DNA of 64,000 nucleotides from contig NZ_SZNM01000003.1 in the NCBI RefSeq assembly GCF_005870085.1, forward strand, positions 186,001 to 250,000, in the 5' to 3' direction. The DNA comes from Aquibacillus sediminis (GTDB taxonomy: Bacteria; Bacillota; Bacilli; Bacillales; Amphibacillaceae). The translations under genes were made by a program, and so were the position numbers. Positions within the stretch are counted from its first letter, which is position 1; every line of letters begins with the position of its first letter. The notes below the pieces were generated by a model. The model saw nothing but the letters and a program-made list of their open reading frames with translations, searched no databases and was not told where the DNA came from. Positions 33,938 to 43,795 of the stretch are shown piece after piece.

Positions 33938-34918
33938 TTAATTCACACTAGCCGTAAGCTGTTTAAATTCTTCTGTTAATAATGGGACTACTTCAAACAA
34001 GTCCCCAACAATACCATAATCAGCTACATTAAAGATGTTTGCTTCAGGATCTTTGTTGATCGCAACAATGACTTTAGAGTTGGACATGCCTGCTGAATGT
34101 TGGATCGCACCTGAGATGCCACACGCGATATATAACTCTGGTGTTACCACTTTACCTGTTTGACCGATTTGCAACGAGTAATCACAGTATTCAGCGTCAC
34201 ATGCACCACGTGATGCACCAACAGCTCCTCCAAGCACATCTGCTAAGTCATCTAGCATTTTAAAGTTTTCAGCACTTTTTAGACCTCTACCACCAGCTAC
34301 AACTACTTTCGCCTCACTAAGGTCAACACCTGCTGTCGTTTTCCGCACAACGTCTTGAATCACTGTACGTAAGTCTTTTATTTCAACATCAATGTTAGCT
34401 ACATCTCCAACAGCATTTTCATCTCTTTCTCCCATTTCGAAGTTATTCGGACGAATGGTAATAAACTGAACACCTTCTTTTATTTTCTTCGTCGCAAACG
34501 CTTTACCAGAAAAAATTGGTGCTGTTACTAAAATATCTTGATCATCCACCTCAATTTCAGTTGCATCCGAAATTAATCCTGCTTTTTTTCTTGCCGCTAA
34601 TTTTGCGGTAACATCTTTACCAATTGCCGTATGTCCTGCTACAATCACATCTGGATCAGCTAGATCAATGATCTGTTCCAATGCTTGTGCATACCCGTCT
34701 GGTGTATAGTTTTTTAATTTATCATCATCACCGACAACTACTTTTTCTGCACCATAATAAACTAGTTCATGTGCTTGATTCGTTACCTCACTTCCAATTA
34801 CAGCAGCTTGTATCTCGCCACCATCTGCGATTTGTTTGGCAACAGTCAATGCTTCTAGTGAGACGTTTCTTAATTGATTATTTTTAATTTCTGAAACTAC
34901 TAATACTTTCTTTGACAT
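33938..34918 (-). CDS. etfA: electron transfer flavoprotein alpha subunit
   Basis: A 326-residue protein with the C-terminal FAD domain clearly visible: [51 protein letters not shown] and [10 protein letters not shown]. It forms the FAD-carrying half of the ETF heterodimer that accepts electrons from acyl-CoA dehydrogenase-type and other flavoprotein dehydrogenases. It is encoded 16 bp after etfB at the end of the catabolic island. ETF here could serve the three FAD dehydrogenase-like proteins encoded upstream; that link is inferred. Confidence 0.93.
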   Translation of the reverse strand: MSKKVLVVSEIKNNQLRNVSLEALTVAKQIADGGEIQAAVIGSEVTNQAHELVYYGAEKVVVGDDDKLKNYTPDGYAQALEQIIDLADPDVIVAGHTAIGKDVTAKLAARKKAGLISDATEIEVDDQDILVTAPIFSGKAFATKKIKEGVQFITIRPNNFEMGERDENAVGDVANIDVEIKDLRTVIQDVVRKTTAGVDLSEAKVVVAGGRGLKSAENFKMLDDLADVLGGAVGASRGACDAEYCDYSLQIGQTGKVVTPELYIACGISGAIQHSAGMSNSKVIVAINKDPEANIFNVADYGIVGDLFEVVPLLTEEFKQLTASVN

Positions 34919-34934
34919 AACTATACCTCCTCGA

Positions 34935-35702
34935 TCATATTACTTTCGCTTTATCTTTTACTAAACGAACCAATTCACTCACTTGGTCTTGTACTTCGCC
35001 TTCAAGCATTCTACCTGCTTGTTTTTTCGGTGGTAATGTCTGATCGATGATTTCTGTTTTTCCTTCCACATCCTCTTCATCCAAATCAAGGTCATCTAAA
35101 TCCAAAACTTCCAATGGCTTCTTCTTTGCCTTCATGATATTTGGAAGTGACGGATAGCGTGGTTCATTTAAGCCTTGCTGAGCAGTGACTAATAATGGCA
35201 AGGAAGCTTCCACTTTTTCCACATCACCTTCTGAATCTCTTTCAAGCTTCACTTCGTCATCTGAAACTTCGATACTTGTAATGGTGGAGACATGTGCGAT
35301 ATCCAACAATTCTGCTAACCGAGGACCAACCTGCCCGGTGGAATGGTCAATTGATACATTTCCACCAATAATTAAATCGAACTCTCGATCTTCAAAAAAG
35401 GCCGCTAAAATGTTCGAAGTAGAAAATTGATCATAATCTACCACATCTTCGTTATTAATTAGAAACGCTTGATCAGCCCCCATCGCTAGAGCTGTTCGTA
35501 ATTGTTTTTCCCCTTCTTCATCCCCTACTAGTACGACGGTTACTTCGCCACCATGTTCATCACGTAGTTGAACAGCTTCTTCGATGGCATATTCGTCATA
35601 TGGATTGATGATATATTCCCCATCATCACGAATTTCGCCATTCTCGATCACGATCTGTTCTTCCATATCAAATGTCCGCTTCATAAGCACATAAATATTC
35701 AT
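34935..35702 (-). CDS. etfB: electron transfer flavoprotein beta subunit
   Basis: A 255-residue ETF beta subunit (MNIYVLMKRTFDMEEQIVIE; DEYAIEEAVQLRDEHGGEVT; MGADQAFLIN; TGQVGPRLAELLDI). The C-terminal region is acidic with a Lys-rich end. It directly precedes etfA. This may be a second ETF set specialised for the catabolic island, apart from a housekeeping fatty-acid ETF elsewhere; the window cannot show this. Confidence 0.92.
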   Translation of the reverse strand: MNIYVLMKRTFDMEEQIVIENGEIRDDGEYIINPYDEYAIEEAVQLRDEHGGEVTVVLVGDEEGEKQLRTALAMGADQAFLINNEDVVDYDQFSTSNILAAFFEDREFDLIIGGNVSIDHSTGQVGPRLAELLDIAHVSTITSIEVSDDEVKLERDSEGDVEKVEASLPLLVTAQQGLNEPRYPSLPNIMKAKKKPLEVLDLDDLDLDEEDVEGKTEIIDQTLPPKKQAGRMLEGEVQDQVSELVRLVKDKAKVI

Positions 35703-35748
35703 TTATTTAAAACCTCCTTATGGTTTCATATTTCATTGGGACTGGTAA

Positions 35749-36663
35749 TTACTTATTTTTAATCGTCGGCAACACTGTTTTGGATATTTCTTGATCCAAA
35801 TTTTCATATTCATAATAATGAATCATATTATACAGTTCTTCTCTTGTTTGCATGTCATCCAGCATATCTTTTTGCGTACCTTTGTCAAAAATGTCTTGGA
35901 AAACGCTTTGATACGCTTTAGCTGCAACACGTAACGAAGAAACCGGATAAATGACCATATCATAACCAAATGCTTGAAACTCTTCAGCAGTGTAATAAGG
36001 CGTCTTGCCAAACTCTGTCATATTGGCTAGTAATGGCACATCTATTAATTTACTAATCTGCTGGAATTCATCTTTATCGGTAATCGCTTCTGGAAAAATA
36101 GCATCCGCTCCAGCTTCGATGTACTGATTGATTCTGTTTAATGTGCTTTCCATTCCTTCTACCGCTCTAGCATCTGTCCGAGCTACTACAATTAAATTCG
36201 GAGCAATTTCTTTTATCATGTTTATTTTCTGTGCCATTTCTTCCGCTGTAATTAGCTTTTTCCCATTTAGATGGCCACATTTTTTTGGTAAATCTTGATC
36301 CTCAATCTGAACCGCAGCTACTCTAGCTTCTTCCATTTCCTTTGCGGTTCGAGCAACATTTAAAATACCTCCAAATCCGGTATCAATGTCTACCAGTAAT
36401 GGTAGGTTGGTTGCCCTCACAATATCTCGAGCCCTTGAAGCCAATTCTTCTGAGTTAATGATCCCTAAATCTGGTAAGCCCCGACTTGCCGTATAAGCAG
36501 CACCTGATAAATATAATGTCTCGAATCCTACCTGCTTTGCTACCAGTGCCGCCATTGGATCATGTGCACCTGGAATTTTTAGGATTGAGGAAGCTGCCAT
36601 TTTTTTCTTAAATATTTTTGCAAATTCTACTTGATCTATCTCTGGTTGATTGATCCACGTCAT
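35749..36663 (-). CDS. isocitrate lyase/PEP mutase-superfamily lyase, methylisocitrate lyase-like (PrpB)
   Basis: A 304-residue protein. The ATG at 36663 (MTWINQPEIDQ) follows GGAGGGG. ILKIPGAHDPMAALVAKQVG, LVDIDTGFGG (Mg-binding Asp), VQIEDQDLPKKCGHLNGKKL with the catalytic KKCGH, and VVARTDAR identify the PrpB / dimethylmalate lyase / oxaloacetate hydrolase group. If it is PrpB it would cleave 2-methylisocitrate to succinate and pyruvate, fitting propionyl-CoA from the meta-cleavage route. No prpC or prpD is nearby, so a lyase for another branched C4-C6 acid is an alternative. Confidence 0.8.
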   Translation of the reverse strand: MTWINQPEIDQVEFAKIFKKKMAASSILKIPGAHDPMAALVAKQVGFETLYLSGAAYTASRGLPDLGIINSEELASRARDIVRATNLPLLVDIDTGFGGILNVARTAKEMEEARVAAVQIEDQDLPKKCGHLNGKKLITAEEMAQKINMIKEIAPNLIVVARTDARAVEGMESTLNRINQYIEAGADAIFPEAITDKDEFQQISKLIDVPLLANMTEFGKTPYYTAEEFQAFGYDMVIYPVSSLRVAAKAYQSVFQDIFDKGTQKDMLDDMQTREELYNMIHYYEYENLDQEISKTVLPTIKNK

Positions 36664-36756
36664 TTCATCCCCTCCACTTATTTGAACATTCCGACTATTC
36701 ACTATAATAAGAAGTCTTTTCTACTAAATTTATGGGACGAAAAACAATTGCATAAC

Positions 36757-36764
36757 TGTATACA
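36757..36764. promoter_or_regulatory. TGTATACA motif in the lyase promoter region
   Basis: The palindrome TGTATACA sits between two CAATTG repeats in the intergenic region before the PrpB-like gene. Related TGTATAC motifs occur before the gntR gene (37561-37567), before the sulfatase (52637-52643, reverse) and before the second TRAP operon (56724-56730). These positions make it a candidate site for the GntR regulator. Confidence 0.4.
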
Positions 36765-36826
36765 ATTGCTTTTAGATATCATACAGGGGAGCCATTCCGC
36801 ATCATTCGACACACAACGATTAATGA

Positions 36827-37507
36827 TTATTCGTTGTTGTGCAGATGCAATGCAATTGAACTTTTCGCTGCATTTAAACTATTATGAATATGTTCACGCA
36901 TCAGTTTTTCAGCTTGATCATGATTTCGATTAGCAATCGCCTCAAACAACTTCTTATGTTCTTCGGCGGCTTGTTGACTTCTTTTATTGTCTTTCGTAGG
37001 AGCAAGTCGACGATATCTCGACACACGATCATTTAATTGGTTGAGAATTTTCGTTGCTGTTTGATTTCTACTAATCTGATATAAGTAATTATGAAACTCG
37101 CTTCCAAAATTAACAACATCAACACGTTGGTCAGCTTCTGAAGCATCCACAATAAGTTGCGTATATTGTTTCAGCTTCTCCATGTCTTTATCAGTTGCTT
37201 GAATAGTAGCTTCCCTTGTCACTAATCCTTCTAGTAAACTTCTTACATTAAAAAGTTCTTCCACCTCTTGAATAGATATCGGTGCAACTTTCAGACGCCC
37301 ATTAGGTAATCTGATCACTAACTCTTGCATTTCCAATCGTTGCAACGCCTCCCTTATTGGAGTACGACTTATATCCAATTCAGATGCTAAACTCTCCTCA
37401 TTAATCGATTGATTTGGTTTTAATAGTCCTTCGATAATTTTCTGTTTGATTTCAAAATAAACAAGATCTTTCGTGGATAATCTTTGGCTAGATAGTGAAG
37501 GTCGCAT
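36827..37507 (-). CDS. GntR/FadR-family (FCD) transcriptional regulator
   Basis: A 226-residue regulator starting at the ATG at 37507 (AAAGGAGATAAAGCG before it). A winged helix occupies about residues 8-70 (LASELDISRTPIREALQRLE). The FCD effector domain follows, with metal-ligand-like positions in LLEGLVTREAT, FHNYLYQISRN and EEHKKLFEAIANRN. FCD regulators usually respond to organic acids and repress nearby catabolic operons. It is divided from the lyase gene by 160 bp and is the only dedicated regulator seen in the island, so it is the best candidate controller. Confidence 0.9.
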   Translation of the reverse strand: MRPSLSSQRLSTKDLVYFEIKQKIIEGLLKPNQSINEESLASELDISRTPIREALQRLEMQELVIRLPNGRLKVAPISIQEVEELFNVRSLLEGLVTREATIQATDKDMEKLKQYTQLIVDASEADQRVDVVNFGSEFHNYLYQISRNQTATKILNQLNDRVSRYRRLAPTKDNKRSQQAAEEHKKLFEAIANRNHDQAEKLMREHIHNSLNAAKSSIALHLHNNE

Positions 37508-37938
37508 CGCTTTATCTCCTTTATTCATTTTAGTAGGTATAATATAGTATATAAATTAATTGTATACTCTAATACCATTGTTTGGTAGATTTGTTATGCG
37601 AATTTTAACATTTTAACAATAATTGTATTGCGCCTCACTGATCCTGAATGTTTTCCACTCTCCACATCTAACCAAAGATTTTGTAAATAGGTAGTAAGTC
37701 ATTAACTGATCAAACCATTATAGTAAACAATCCAAGAATACACATTATCAAGAAGGATAATGTTAGAAAAAGGATCTAAATGCGCATTAAAAACATTAAA
37801 AAGCAACATGTTTACGAAATAATAAACAATCACATTTCCGCTTTCATTACACCTCAAGAGCATCTTATTTCCTATTAATTATCCAATCCAGTCTATCCTG
37901 CCCAACCGACAGGATAAGCCTGAACTAACTTCCAAATA
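37508..37938. promoter_or_regulatory. gntR promoter region and non-coding DNA
   Basis: Contains AGTATATAAATTAATTGTATACT-like dyad sequence around 37547-37568, a probable autoregulatory site for GntR. The remaining 350 bp down to the flavoprotein stop shows no gene or terminator that I can support. Confidence 0.4.
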
Positions 37939-39360
37939 TTAAACTTTTACCTTTCCTTTACTTGAAACATAGTTAACAGCTTCTGTTCCAGCAATTCGGC
38001 CGTAAACAAGACCTCGTAGTACAGATGTGCCACCTGGGTATTTGCCGTGATACAATCCTGTTAATTCACCAGCAGCATACAAGCCTGGGATTGGATGGTC
38101 ATCATTCGATAGCACTCGACCTTGTGTATCGGTTGCAACCCCACCATAGGTGAACACATTGGAACAGTGGATTGGATAGCAAACATATGGTGCTTCATCA
38201 ATTGGGATCGCCCAGTTCGACTTTTCCGGGGATAATCCTTTTGTCTTTTTGCCATCGAGCTGAGTTGGATCAAAGCCACCTGGTTGAACAGCTGCATTAT
38301 ATTCCTCAATTGTTTTTACTAACTGTTCTTTCGGAATGTTGATTTTTTCAGCCAACTCCGCTATACTATCTGCTTCGATTGGCTGTTTTTCTGTTTGTAG
38401 CGCATTTTCATAGTTTGGTATGTTGAATAATTTCTGGTCAGTAATCACATATGCAATATGGTCTGGTAAATCAAAAATCCGTCTTGCTACCGCTTCATAT
38501 TGCTCATCAATCGTCGAAATACCTTCATCGACAAAGCGGTTTCCAGCTGAATCGACTAGCACACCGTATGGATACGTCATGATGGCCGCATCCCCTCGAT
38601 TACTTCGCGGATCAGATGGCTCAGCATGAATTGTGTCTAATTGACCAGCACTTTTTCCACCAATGTCTAGGGTCATTTGTAGACCTTCCCCTTTGTCGGA
38701 CAGGCCACCATCAGCAATTGTTGGAATCTTGTAAGCATCTTTCCCAACATAGCGAGTCATCATTTCTGGATTCCCTTGAAATCCTCCACTTGCCAAAATA
38801 ATCGCTTTGGTTTTTACTTTGGTAGCAATACCTTCATCATCACGAATCCAGATTTCATCGATGGTTCCATCTTCCCCTACACCAAGTCGCCATGCACTGG
38901 AGTGATAAGCAATTTGTACATCAAGTTGTTCCGCACGCTTTGCTAACTGGTCAATAATTGCTCTACCGCCTCCAACAGGAAGTAAGCGTGGACGATTCGA
39001 CGTTAAGAATAAGGTTGGTAAATAATCGAACTCTACCCCTTTGTCCTTAACCCAGGCAATCGTTTCCCCTGCTTTTTCACTCAATGTACGAATATAAGCC
39101 TCGTCACTCCGTCCACCAGAGAATTCTAACATTTCTTCCACAAAGTTATCTGCTACCTTTGTTTCATCTTCCATTCGAAGGTATGCCGCCGTATCTCGCG
39201 AGTTTCCGCCTCGATTTTCATAAGACGTACGTTCTAGCACGACAATATTTAAAAATTTATTTTGTTCCTTGGCCGCTTCCGCTGCAGCTAATGCTGCAGA
39301 AGTACCAGCGACTCCACATCCTACCACAACAATATCGAAATCAATCTCTTCATAAGCCAT
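37939..39360 (-). CDS. FAD-binding dehydrogenase, fumarate reductase/tricarballylate dehydrogenase-like (copy 1)
   Basis: A 473-residue flavoprotein; the ATG at 39360 (MAYEEIDFDIVVVGCGVAG) follows GGAGGAGGAATTAGGA. It carries the FAD dinucleotide fold, RGGNSRDTAAYLRM, GGGRAIIDQLAKRAEQL, AIILASGGFQGN, and a C-terminal FAD motif GKYPGGTSVLRGLVYGRIAG. It belongs to the family of fumarate reductase flavoproteins, 3-ketosteroid dehydrogenases and TcuA. It has no signal peptide and no heme domain. It probably dehydrogenates (or reduces) a C-C bond of the island substrate. Two paralogues are encoded at 40983 and 56820. Confidence 0.85.
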   Translation of the reverse strand: MAYEEIDFDIVVVGCGVAGTSAALAAAEAAKEQNKFLNIVVLERTSYENRGGNSRDTAAYLRMEDETKVADNFVEEMLEFSGGRSDEAYIRTLSEKAGETIAWVKDKGVEFDYLPTLFLTSNRPRLLPVGGGRAIIDQLAKRAEQLDVQIAYHSSAWRLGVGEDGTIDEIWIRDDEGIATKVKTKAIILASGGFQGNPEMMTRYVGKDAYKIPTIADGGLSDKGEGLQMTLDIGGKSAGQLDTIHAEPSDPRSNRGDAAIMTYPYGVLVDSAGNRFVDEGISTIDEQYEAVARRIFDLPDHIAYVITDQKLFNIPNYENALQTEKQPIEADSIAELAEKINIPKEQLVKTIEEYNAAVQPGGFDPTQLDGKKTKGLSPEKSNWAIPIDEAPYVCYPIHCSNVFTYGGVATDTQGRVLSNDDHPIPGLYAAGELTGLYHGKYPGGTSVLRGLVYGRIAGTEAVNYVSSKGKVKV

Positions 39361-39426
39361 TCCTAATTCCTCCTCCATTACTGGTAGTGATATACACGAA
39401 AGAATTTCTTACATCTAAGTACAGGC

Positions 39427-40116
39427 TTACCAACTTTTTTCTTCACCTGGATTTGGAATCCAACAGCTAGCTCCTTGTGCTACTTCTTTCACTTCTCTTT
39501 CAAATTGAGCAGGATCTTGTTCGATTGCACCAAATGTATTGTAATGCATTGGAACACATGCTTTTGGTTTAACCATCGCAACTGCCTGTGCTGCATCACG
39601 GATGCCCATAGTAAAACGGTCACCAATTGGTAGCATTAATAGATCTGGTTGATAGAGTTGCCCATATAGTTGCAAATCACCATGTAGTGCAGTATCCCCA
39701 GTATTCATTATCGTGAAGTCACCATCTCGAATAATTAGCCCACCTGGTGCACCACTGTCTGCACTGTGGAAGGCATGGAAAAGTGTGACATGAAGATCTT
39801 CTTCCAGTGTTACTGTTCCACCCATATTAATACGAATAAAGTCATCACCTGACAAACCTTCTTCTTCTACAAAACGTTTATCAACTTCGGGTTGGGTCAC
39901 AACTTTAGCTCCATTTTTAACAAGTTGTGGGACGTCTTTGACATGATCCCAGTGATCATGGGTAAGTAGAACATAATCCGCCGAAACATCTTCACTATTC
40001 CCCTCATTTTTTGGATTGCCTGTATACCAAGGGTCAATCACGATTTTTTTGCCTCCAGAAGTCGTTAGTTCCCATGTTGAATGCCCCATCCAGCGTGTCG
40101 TTAGTTGTTTACTCAT
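39427..40116 (-). CDS. metallo-beta-lactamase-fold hydrolase (UPF0173 type)
   Basis: A 229-residue protein. Zinc-binding LTHDHWDH, later FHAFHSADSG, NTGDTALHGDL and VPMHYNTFG are all present. UPF0173 members are metal-dependent hydrolases of unknown physiological substrate. Its place between a flavoprotein and an SDR suggests hydrolysis of a lactone or ester intermediate; this is an inference. Confidence 0.85.
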   Translation of the reverse strand: MSKQLTTRWMGHSTWELTTSGGKKIVIDPWYTGNPKNEGNSEDVSADYVLLTHDHWDHVKDVPQLVKNGAKVVTQPEVDKRFVEEEGLSGDDFIRINMGGTVTLEEDLHVTLFHAFHSADSGAPGGLIIRDGDFTIMNTGDTALHGDLQLYGQLYQPDLLMLPIGDRFTMGIRDAAQAVAMVKPKACVPMHYNTFGAIEQDPAQFEREVKEVAQGASCWIPNPGEEKSW

Positions 40117-40170
40117 AATTGAATCAGCTCCATTTCTTATTTTTGTTTTTTCTATTTGTAAAGTGGCCGT

Positions 40171-40950
40171 CTACCAAGAACTCCAACCACCATCAACAGC
40201 GATCTTTTGTCCAGTAATATAATCAGAAGCAGGTGAAGCTAGAAACAAGACGACACCGCTAATATCTTTTTTGGGATCACCTAGCCGCCCTAACAGTGTC
40301 CGCTCTTCCATTTGTTCTAGCCTACCTTGTTGCTCTGCCAATGGTCCTGTCATATTGGTCGGAAAAAAGACTCCAGGAGCAATACAGTTTACTTGAATAT
40401 TATGTTTGCCCCATTCCATTGCAAGCCCTCGAGTCAAATTAACGACACCTGATTTAGATGCATAGTAAGCTGGTTCAGGTAGTGGACCAACCATGTCGGA
40501 ATATAGGGAGGAAAAATTAATAATTTTTCCATGTCCTTGTTCTGTTAAATGTCTTGCTGCCCGACGAGCCAATAACCATGTACCTGTTAAGTTGACATCG
40601 ATAATGCGTTGCCATTCTTCTATACTCGTATCAAATGTAGGCTTGCGTAACATCACCCCAGAACAATTAACAAGGATATCTAGTTTGCCGAAACGTGCAA
40701 TCACTTGGTCTATTGCTTGATCAATCTCTTCTTCTTTCGTAATATCCATTGTTACCGCAAAGCTTTGATCGGAATGGTTATTGATTTGAGCCAATGTCTG
40801 GTCTAGGTCTTGTTTGCGATCGGCAATATCCGCCACGACTACGTGACAACCAGCTTTTGCTAATGTAATGGCTGATTGCGCGCCAAGTCCACCCATGCCA
40901 GCACCGGTAACAAATGCCACTTTTTCTTTCATATCATAAAGAGAAGTCAA
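40171..40950 (-). CDS. SDR-family oxidoreductase
   Basis: A 259-residue classical SDR. VTGAGMGGLGAQSAI is the cofactor loop, VVADIADRK ends beta-2 in Asp (NAD preference), NCSGV replaces NNAG, and the catalytic INFSSLYSD and YYASK are present. VDGGWSSW ends the protein. The TTG at 40950 follows GGGAG six bases upstream; the Met at residue 7 is an alternative start. It probably oxidises an alcohol in the island pathway. Confidence 0.88.
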   Translation of the reverse strand: MTSLYDMKEKVAFVTGAGMGGLGAQSAITLAKAGCHVVVADIADRKQDLDQTLAQINNHSDQSFAVTMDITKEEEIDQAIDQVIARFGKLDILVNCSGVMLRKPTFDTSIEEWQRIIDVNLTGTWLLARRAARHLTEQGHGKIINFSSLYSDMVGPLPEPAYYASKSGVVNLTRGLAMEWGKHNIQVNCIAPGVFFPTNMTGPLAEQQGRLEQMEERTLLGRLGDPKKDISGVVLFLASPASDYITGQKIAVDGGWSSW

Positions 40951-40982
40951 TGAAATCTCCCTTTCTATTCTTTGAACTTTGA

Positions 40983-42383
40983 TTAAGAACTACTTTTACT
41001 CGTTTTCTCTGATCGTTGAACATCCAAACCGAGGGCAGAAAGTGCCGCGATTCTGCCAAAGACAGAAGCTTTCCCTAATGAACTTCCCGTCATATACCCT
41101 GCACCATGAAAACCACCAGCAATTTCACCAGCAGCATACAAACCAAGCACTGGTTCTTGATACGGATTGATCACTTGCGCTTTGGTATTCACTGCAACAC
41201 CAGCATAGGTCGCAAGCATGGCAACGGTGGTTCTAAATGCATAAAATGGGCCGTTTTCAATTGGGATCAGCTCTCCATAATTATGGGTCAATGTTTTTCT
41301 ACCAAACGGATCTGATCCAGTTTTTATCGCTTCGTTATACTCAGATACCGTCTGCTTTAAAGTGGCAGGATCTATATCTATGTCTCTGGCAAGTTCTTCT
41401 AATGTATTTGCCTGATAGACAAGTCCATGGTTAGCTAGTTTGTCAAAGTCATAGAGTTTATCACCGGGGACACTTTGATCCATGACAGTTTGGTCCCATA
41501 TTTGATAACTCACCCCGTTTGGTTGCTTTAAGGCTGCATTACCCAATAGTTTATAGGAGAGCGATTCATTGACAAATCGCTTCCCATTTCCATTTACAAT
41601 AATGGCCCCTTTATAAAAGGCTAGACCTTGATGTTTAATAGGACCATCTGCTGTCGGATGAAATCCATACGTTCCATTAAGATATGGGAGTTCTCTAATC
41701 CATGCCCCATGCTCCCATGCCATCAACAAGCCATCCCCTTTATTACCTAGTCCACCAATCCGAAGCGCACTTTTTAGATGTGGGGCAAATTGAGCAAGTA
41801 GCTCTTCACTTTGTGAAAAACCACCTGAAGTAAGCAGGATGCCTTTTTCTGCAAGTGTAATTCTTGCTTCCCCATCCATTTCATAATAGACACGGTCCAC
41901 CCTGCCAGCGGCATCACTTAGTAGCCTTTTGGCAGGGGCATCAAGATAAATCGTCACATTCGGTAGTTCTTGTGCCCGCTGAAATAAGGTTCCAATTGCT
42001 TGATCAGAATCAATCGTATGCCCACGCGGAATGCTGTGACCACTGACTGCTTGGAGAGATTTAAACTCTACTCCGTGATCCACAAGCCAATGATACGTTT
42101 CAAGCTGATGAGCGCCATAGGCATCTACTAGCTCACGATCATTGACACCGCCACCAACACTCATCATGTCATCAATCAGCGCTTGTGATGAATCGTCAAG
42201 CCCTTTCTCCTGTTGCATTGGCGTTCCCGCAAACGCCATATACCGACCACTAAGCAGGGAACTGCCACCAACATCCGGCTGTTTTTCTAGTAGCAACACA
42301 CTTGCACCTTGTTCTCCCGCTTCAACCGCAGCACATAAACCAGCGAGTCCAGCCCCTAATATGATTAAATCTGTGCTATCCAT
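40983..42383 (-). CDS. FAD-binding dehydrogenase (copy 2)
   Basis: A 466-residue flavoprotein. The ATG at 42383 is nine bases from AAGGAA (the GTG at 42392 is too close). LIILGAGLAGLCAAVEAGEQ is the FAD fold. GGSSLLSGRYMAFAG, GHTIDSDQAIGTLFQRA, GILLTSGGFSQSEEL and GAGYMTGSSLGKASVFGRIA follow family order. It is less similar to copies 1 and 3 than they are to each other (for example, no YPGG near the end). It may act on a bulkier substrate in the manner of 3-ketosteroid dehydrogenases; this is speculative. Confidence 0.82.
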   Translation of the reverse strand: MDSTDLIILGAGLAGLCAAVEAGEQGASVLLLEKQPDVGGSSLLSGRYMAFAGTPMQQEKGLDDSSQALIDDMMSVGGGVNDRELVDAYGAHQLETYHWLVDHGVEFKSLQAVSGHSIPRGHTIDSDQAIGTLFQRAQELPNVTIYLDAPAKRLLSDAAGRVDRVYYEMDGEARITLAEKGILLTSGGFSQSEELLAQFAPHLKSALRIGGLGNKGDGLLMAWEHGAWIRELPYLNGTYGFHPTADGPIKHQGLAFYKGAIIVNGNGKRFVNESLSYKLLGNAALKQPNGVSYQIWDQTVMDQSVPGDKLYDFDKLANHGLVYQANTLEELARDIDIDPATLKQTVSEYNEAIKTGSDPFGRKTLTHNYGELIPIENGPFYAFRTTVAMLATYAGVAVNTKAQVINPYQEPVLGLYAAGEIAGGFHGAGYMTGSSLGKASVFGRIAALSALGLDVQRSEKTSKSSS

Positions 42384-42440
42384 TTTTTTCACTTCCTTAT
42401 AAAGTGCTATGTTGTAAATCAGTTACAATTTGGTTGTGAG

Positions 42441-43394
42441 CTAAGCTTTAATCGTCTGATAGTTTGCTTCTTTATCTTGAACCGTATCACCCCAATACGT
42501 ATTGCCGATTGCTCTTTCTTCCATCGACCATTCAACTGGTTCCCAATCCGGTTCAAAGATTAAGTAACCACCAGTAAATAGTTCCACTCGACAGCCACTA
42601 CCTGGATCAATCACATAAATATACATTGCTTGACTAATCCCATGTTTTCCTGGTCCAATAAACTGAATCCCTTCCTCACTTAAAATATCCGCTGCCCGTA
42701 ATAAATCACCAGCATCATCCAACCAATAAGAAATATGGTGCAGGCGATTTGGTGTCTTTTCTTGTGGTCTTGGAGTTAACGCAATATCATGGACTAGGTT
42801 CGTAACACTTAACCAAGCTGCTACAACGGAACCATCATCATTGCTTACATATTCACGTAAGTTAAAACCTAATTGTTCCGATAGATATTGATACAGATCG
42901 CTTATGTCCATTGAGGTCGCGATATTGACATGATCAATTCGTCTTGGCGACACCCCTTTACGCCATGATTGATAGCGTTGATTTTTCAGGACTGAACGTC
43001 GGTCTTTGTCGGCTAGTGGCTTTTCCATGTCAAAATATATTTCAAAACTATGCTGGGTTGGGAGTTTAAATCGAATCGCTCTTCCTTGTCCAGCTTCTTC
43101 GCCAGCTTCTACCCACGTCACTTCTGTACCCGCTTTTGTTAACAGTTCTGCAAATCCATCGACATCTTCAGCACGCTTTGCTTTCCAAGCTATGTGATCC
43201 ACATATCCCTCACTACCTGGTGTTAAGGAAAGCGTGTGGTGCTCAAAATCACCCCATGCACGTAAATAGACAGTTCCTGCTACCTCTTCTGTTACTTCTA
43301 ATCCAATGACCTCTTTAAAAAAACGAAGTGACTTTTCCATATCTGATGTAACTAAAGCAATGTGACCTAATTTCGCAATCTCAGGCAATCCCAT
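42441..43394 (-). CDS. type I extradiol ring-cleavage dioxygenase (catechol 2,3-dioxygenase type)
   Basis: A 317-residue two-domain VOC protein. Metal ligands in the C-terminal domain are His155 (RRIDHVNI), His220 (RLHHISYW) and Glu271 (GCRVELFTGGY), with Tyr277 following, as in BphC/HsaC/catechol 2,3-dioxygenases. It adds O2 across a catechol with Fe(II) or Mn(II), giving a ring-opened dienoate for the C-C hydrolase at 62601. It starts after AAGGGGGAATTACA. The aromatic substituent cannot be read from sequence. Confidence 0.9.
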   Translation of the reverse strand: MGLPEIAKLGHIALVTSDMEKSLRFFKEVIGLEVTEEVAGTVYLRAWGDFEHHTLSLTPGSEGYVDHIAWKAKRAEDVDGFAELLTKAGTEVTWVEAGEEAGQGRAIRFKLPTQHSFEIYFDMEKPLADKDRRSVLKNQRYQSWRKGVSPRRIDHVNIATSMDISDLYQYLSEQLGFNLREYVSNDDGSVVAAWLSVTNLVHDIALTPRPQEKTPNRLHHISYWLDDAGDLLRAADILSEEGIQFIGPGKHGISQAMYIYVIDPGSGCRVELFTGGYLIFEPDWEPVEWSMEERAIGNTYWGDTVQDKEANYQTIKA

Positions 43395-43534
43395 TGTAAT
43401 TCCCCCTTATATAGTTTGAAATTCAATAAAGCTCTTTTGGTTTGTTGCTTTCAAATGTCATAGTCGATACAATCTCCGACGTAATTGATAATTATCTCGC
43501 TCATTCTTTATACAATGAGTGGTCATATAGCGCT

Positions 43535-43701
43535 GCGGAAATACACTACGCTTTCCTGTGGGGGGCTGGTGAGTCTCCTCGCGCTGTCGCACTGCGGGGT
43601 CTCACCGATGGTCTTAAGGACCACAGGCTAAAACCGTCCTTGTCGGACAACGCCTGCATGACCCTCGCCGGGCCTCAGGAGTCTCCGTGTATTTCCTCCG
43701 C
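43535..43701. repeat. GC-rich palindromic repeat element (copy 1)
   Basis: About 167 bp with imperfect terminal inverted repeats: GCGGAAATACAC at the left, GTGTATTTCCTCCGC at the right. The GC content is far above the neighbouring DNA, and there are internal short palindromes. It resembles a type of non-coding element common between genes in Bacillaceae (from memory). It is not coding; open frames through it are incidental. Confidence 0.7.
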
Positions 43702-43795
43702 TGACACAATACTATTTGAAATTTGTGAGTAAAAAATCACATATAATGATGTTTTTAAGGTGAGAAACTATCATTCATCAGAAAACAACCAACAG

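Noticed and set aside
43442-43732. 96-codon plus-strand frame
   Set aside because: It lies almost wholly in the GC-rich palindromic repeat; no ribosome site of note.
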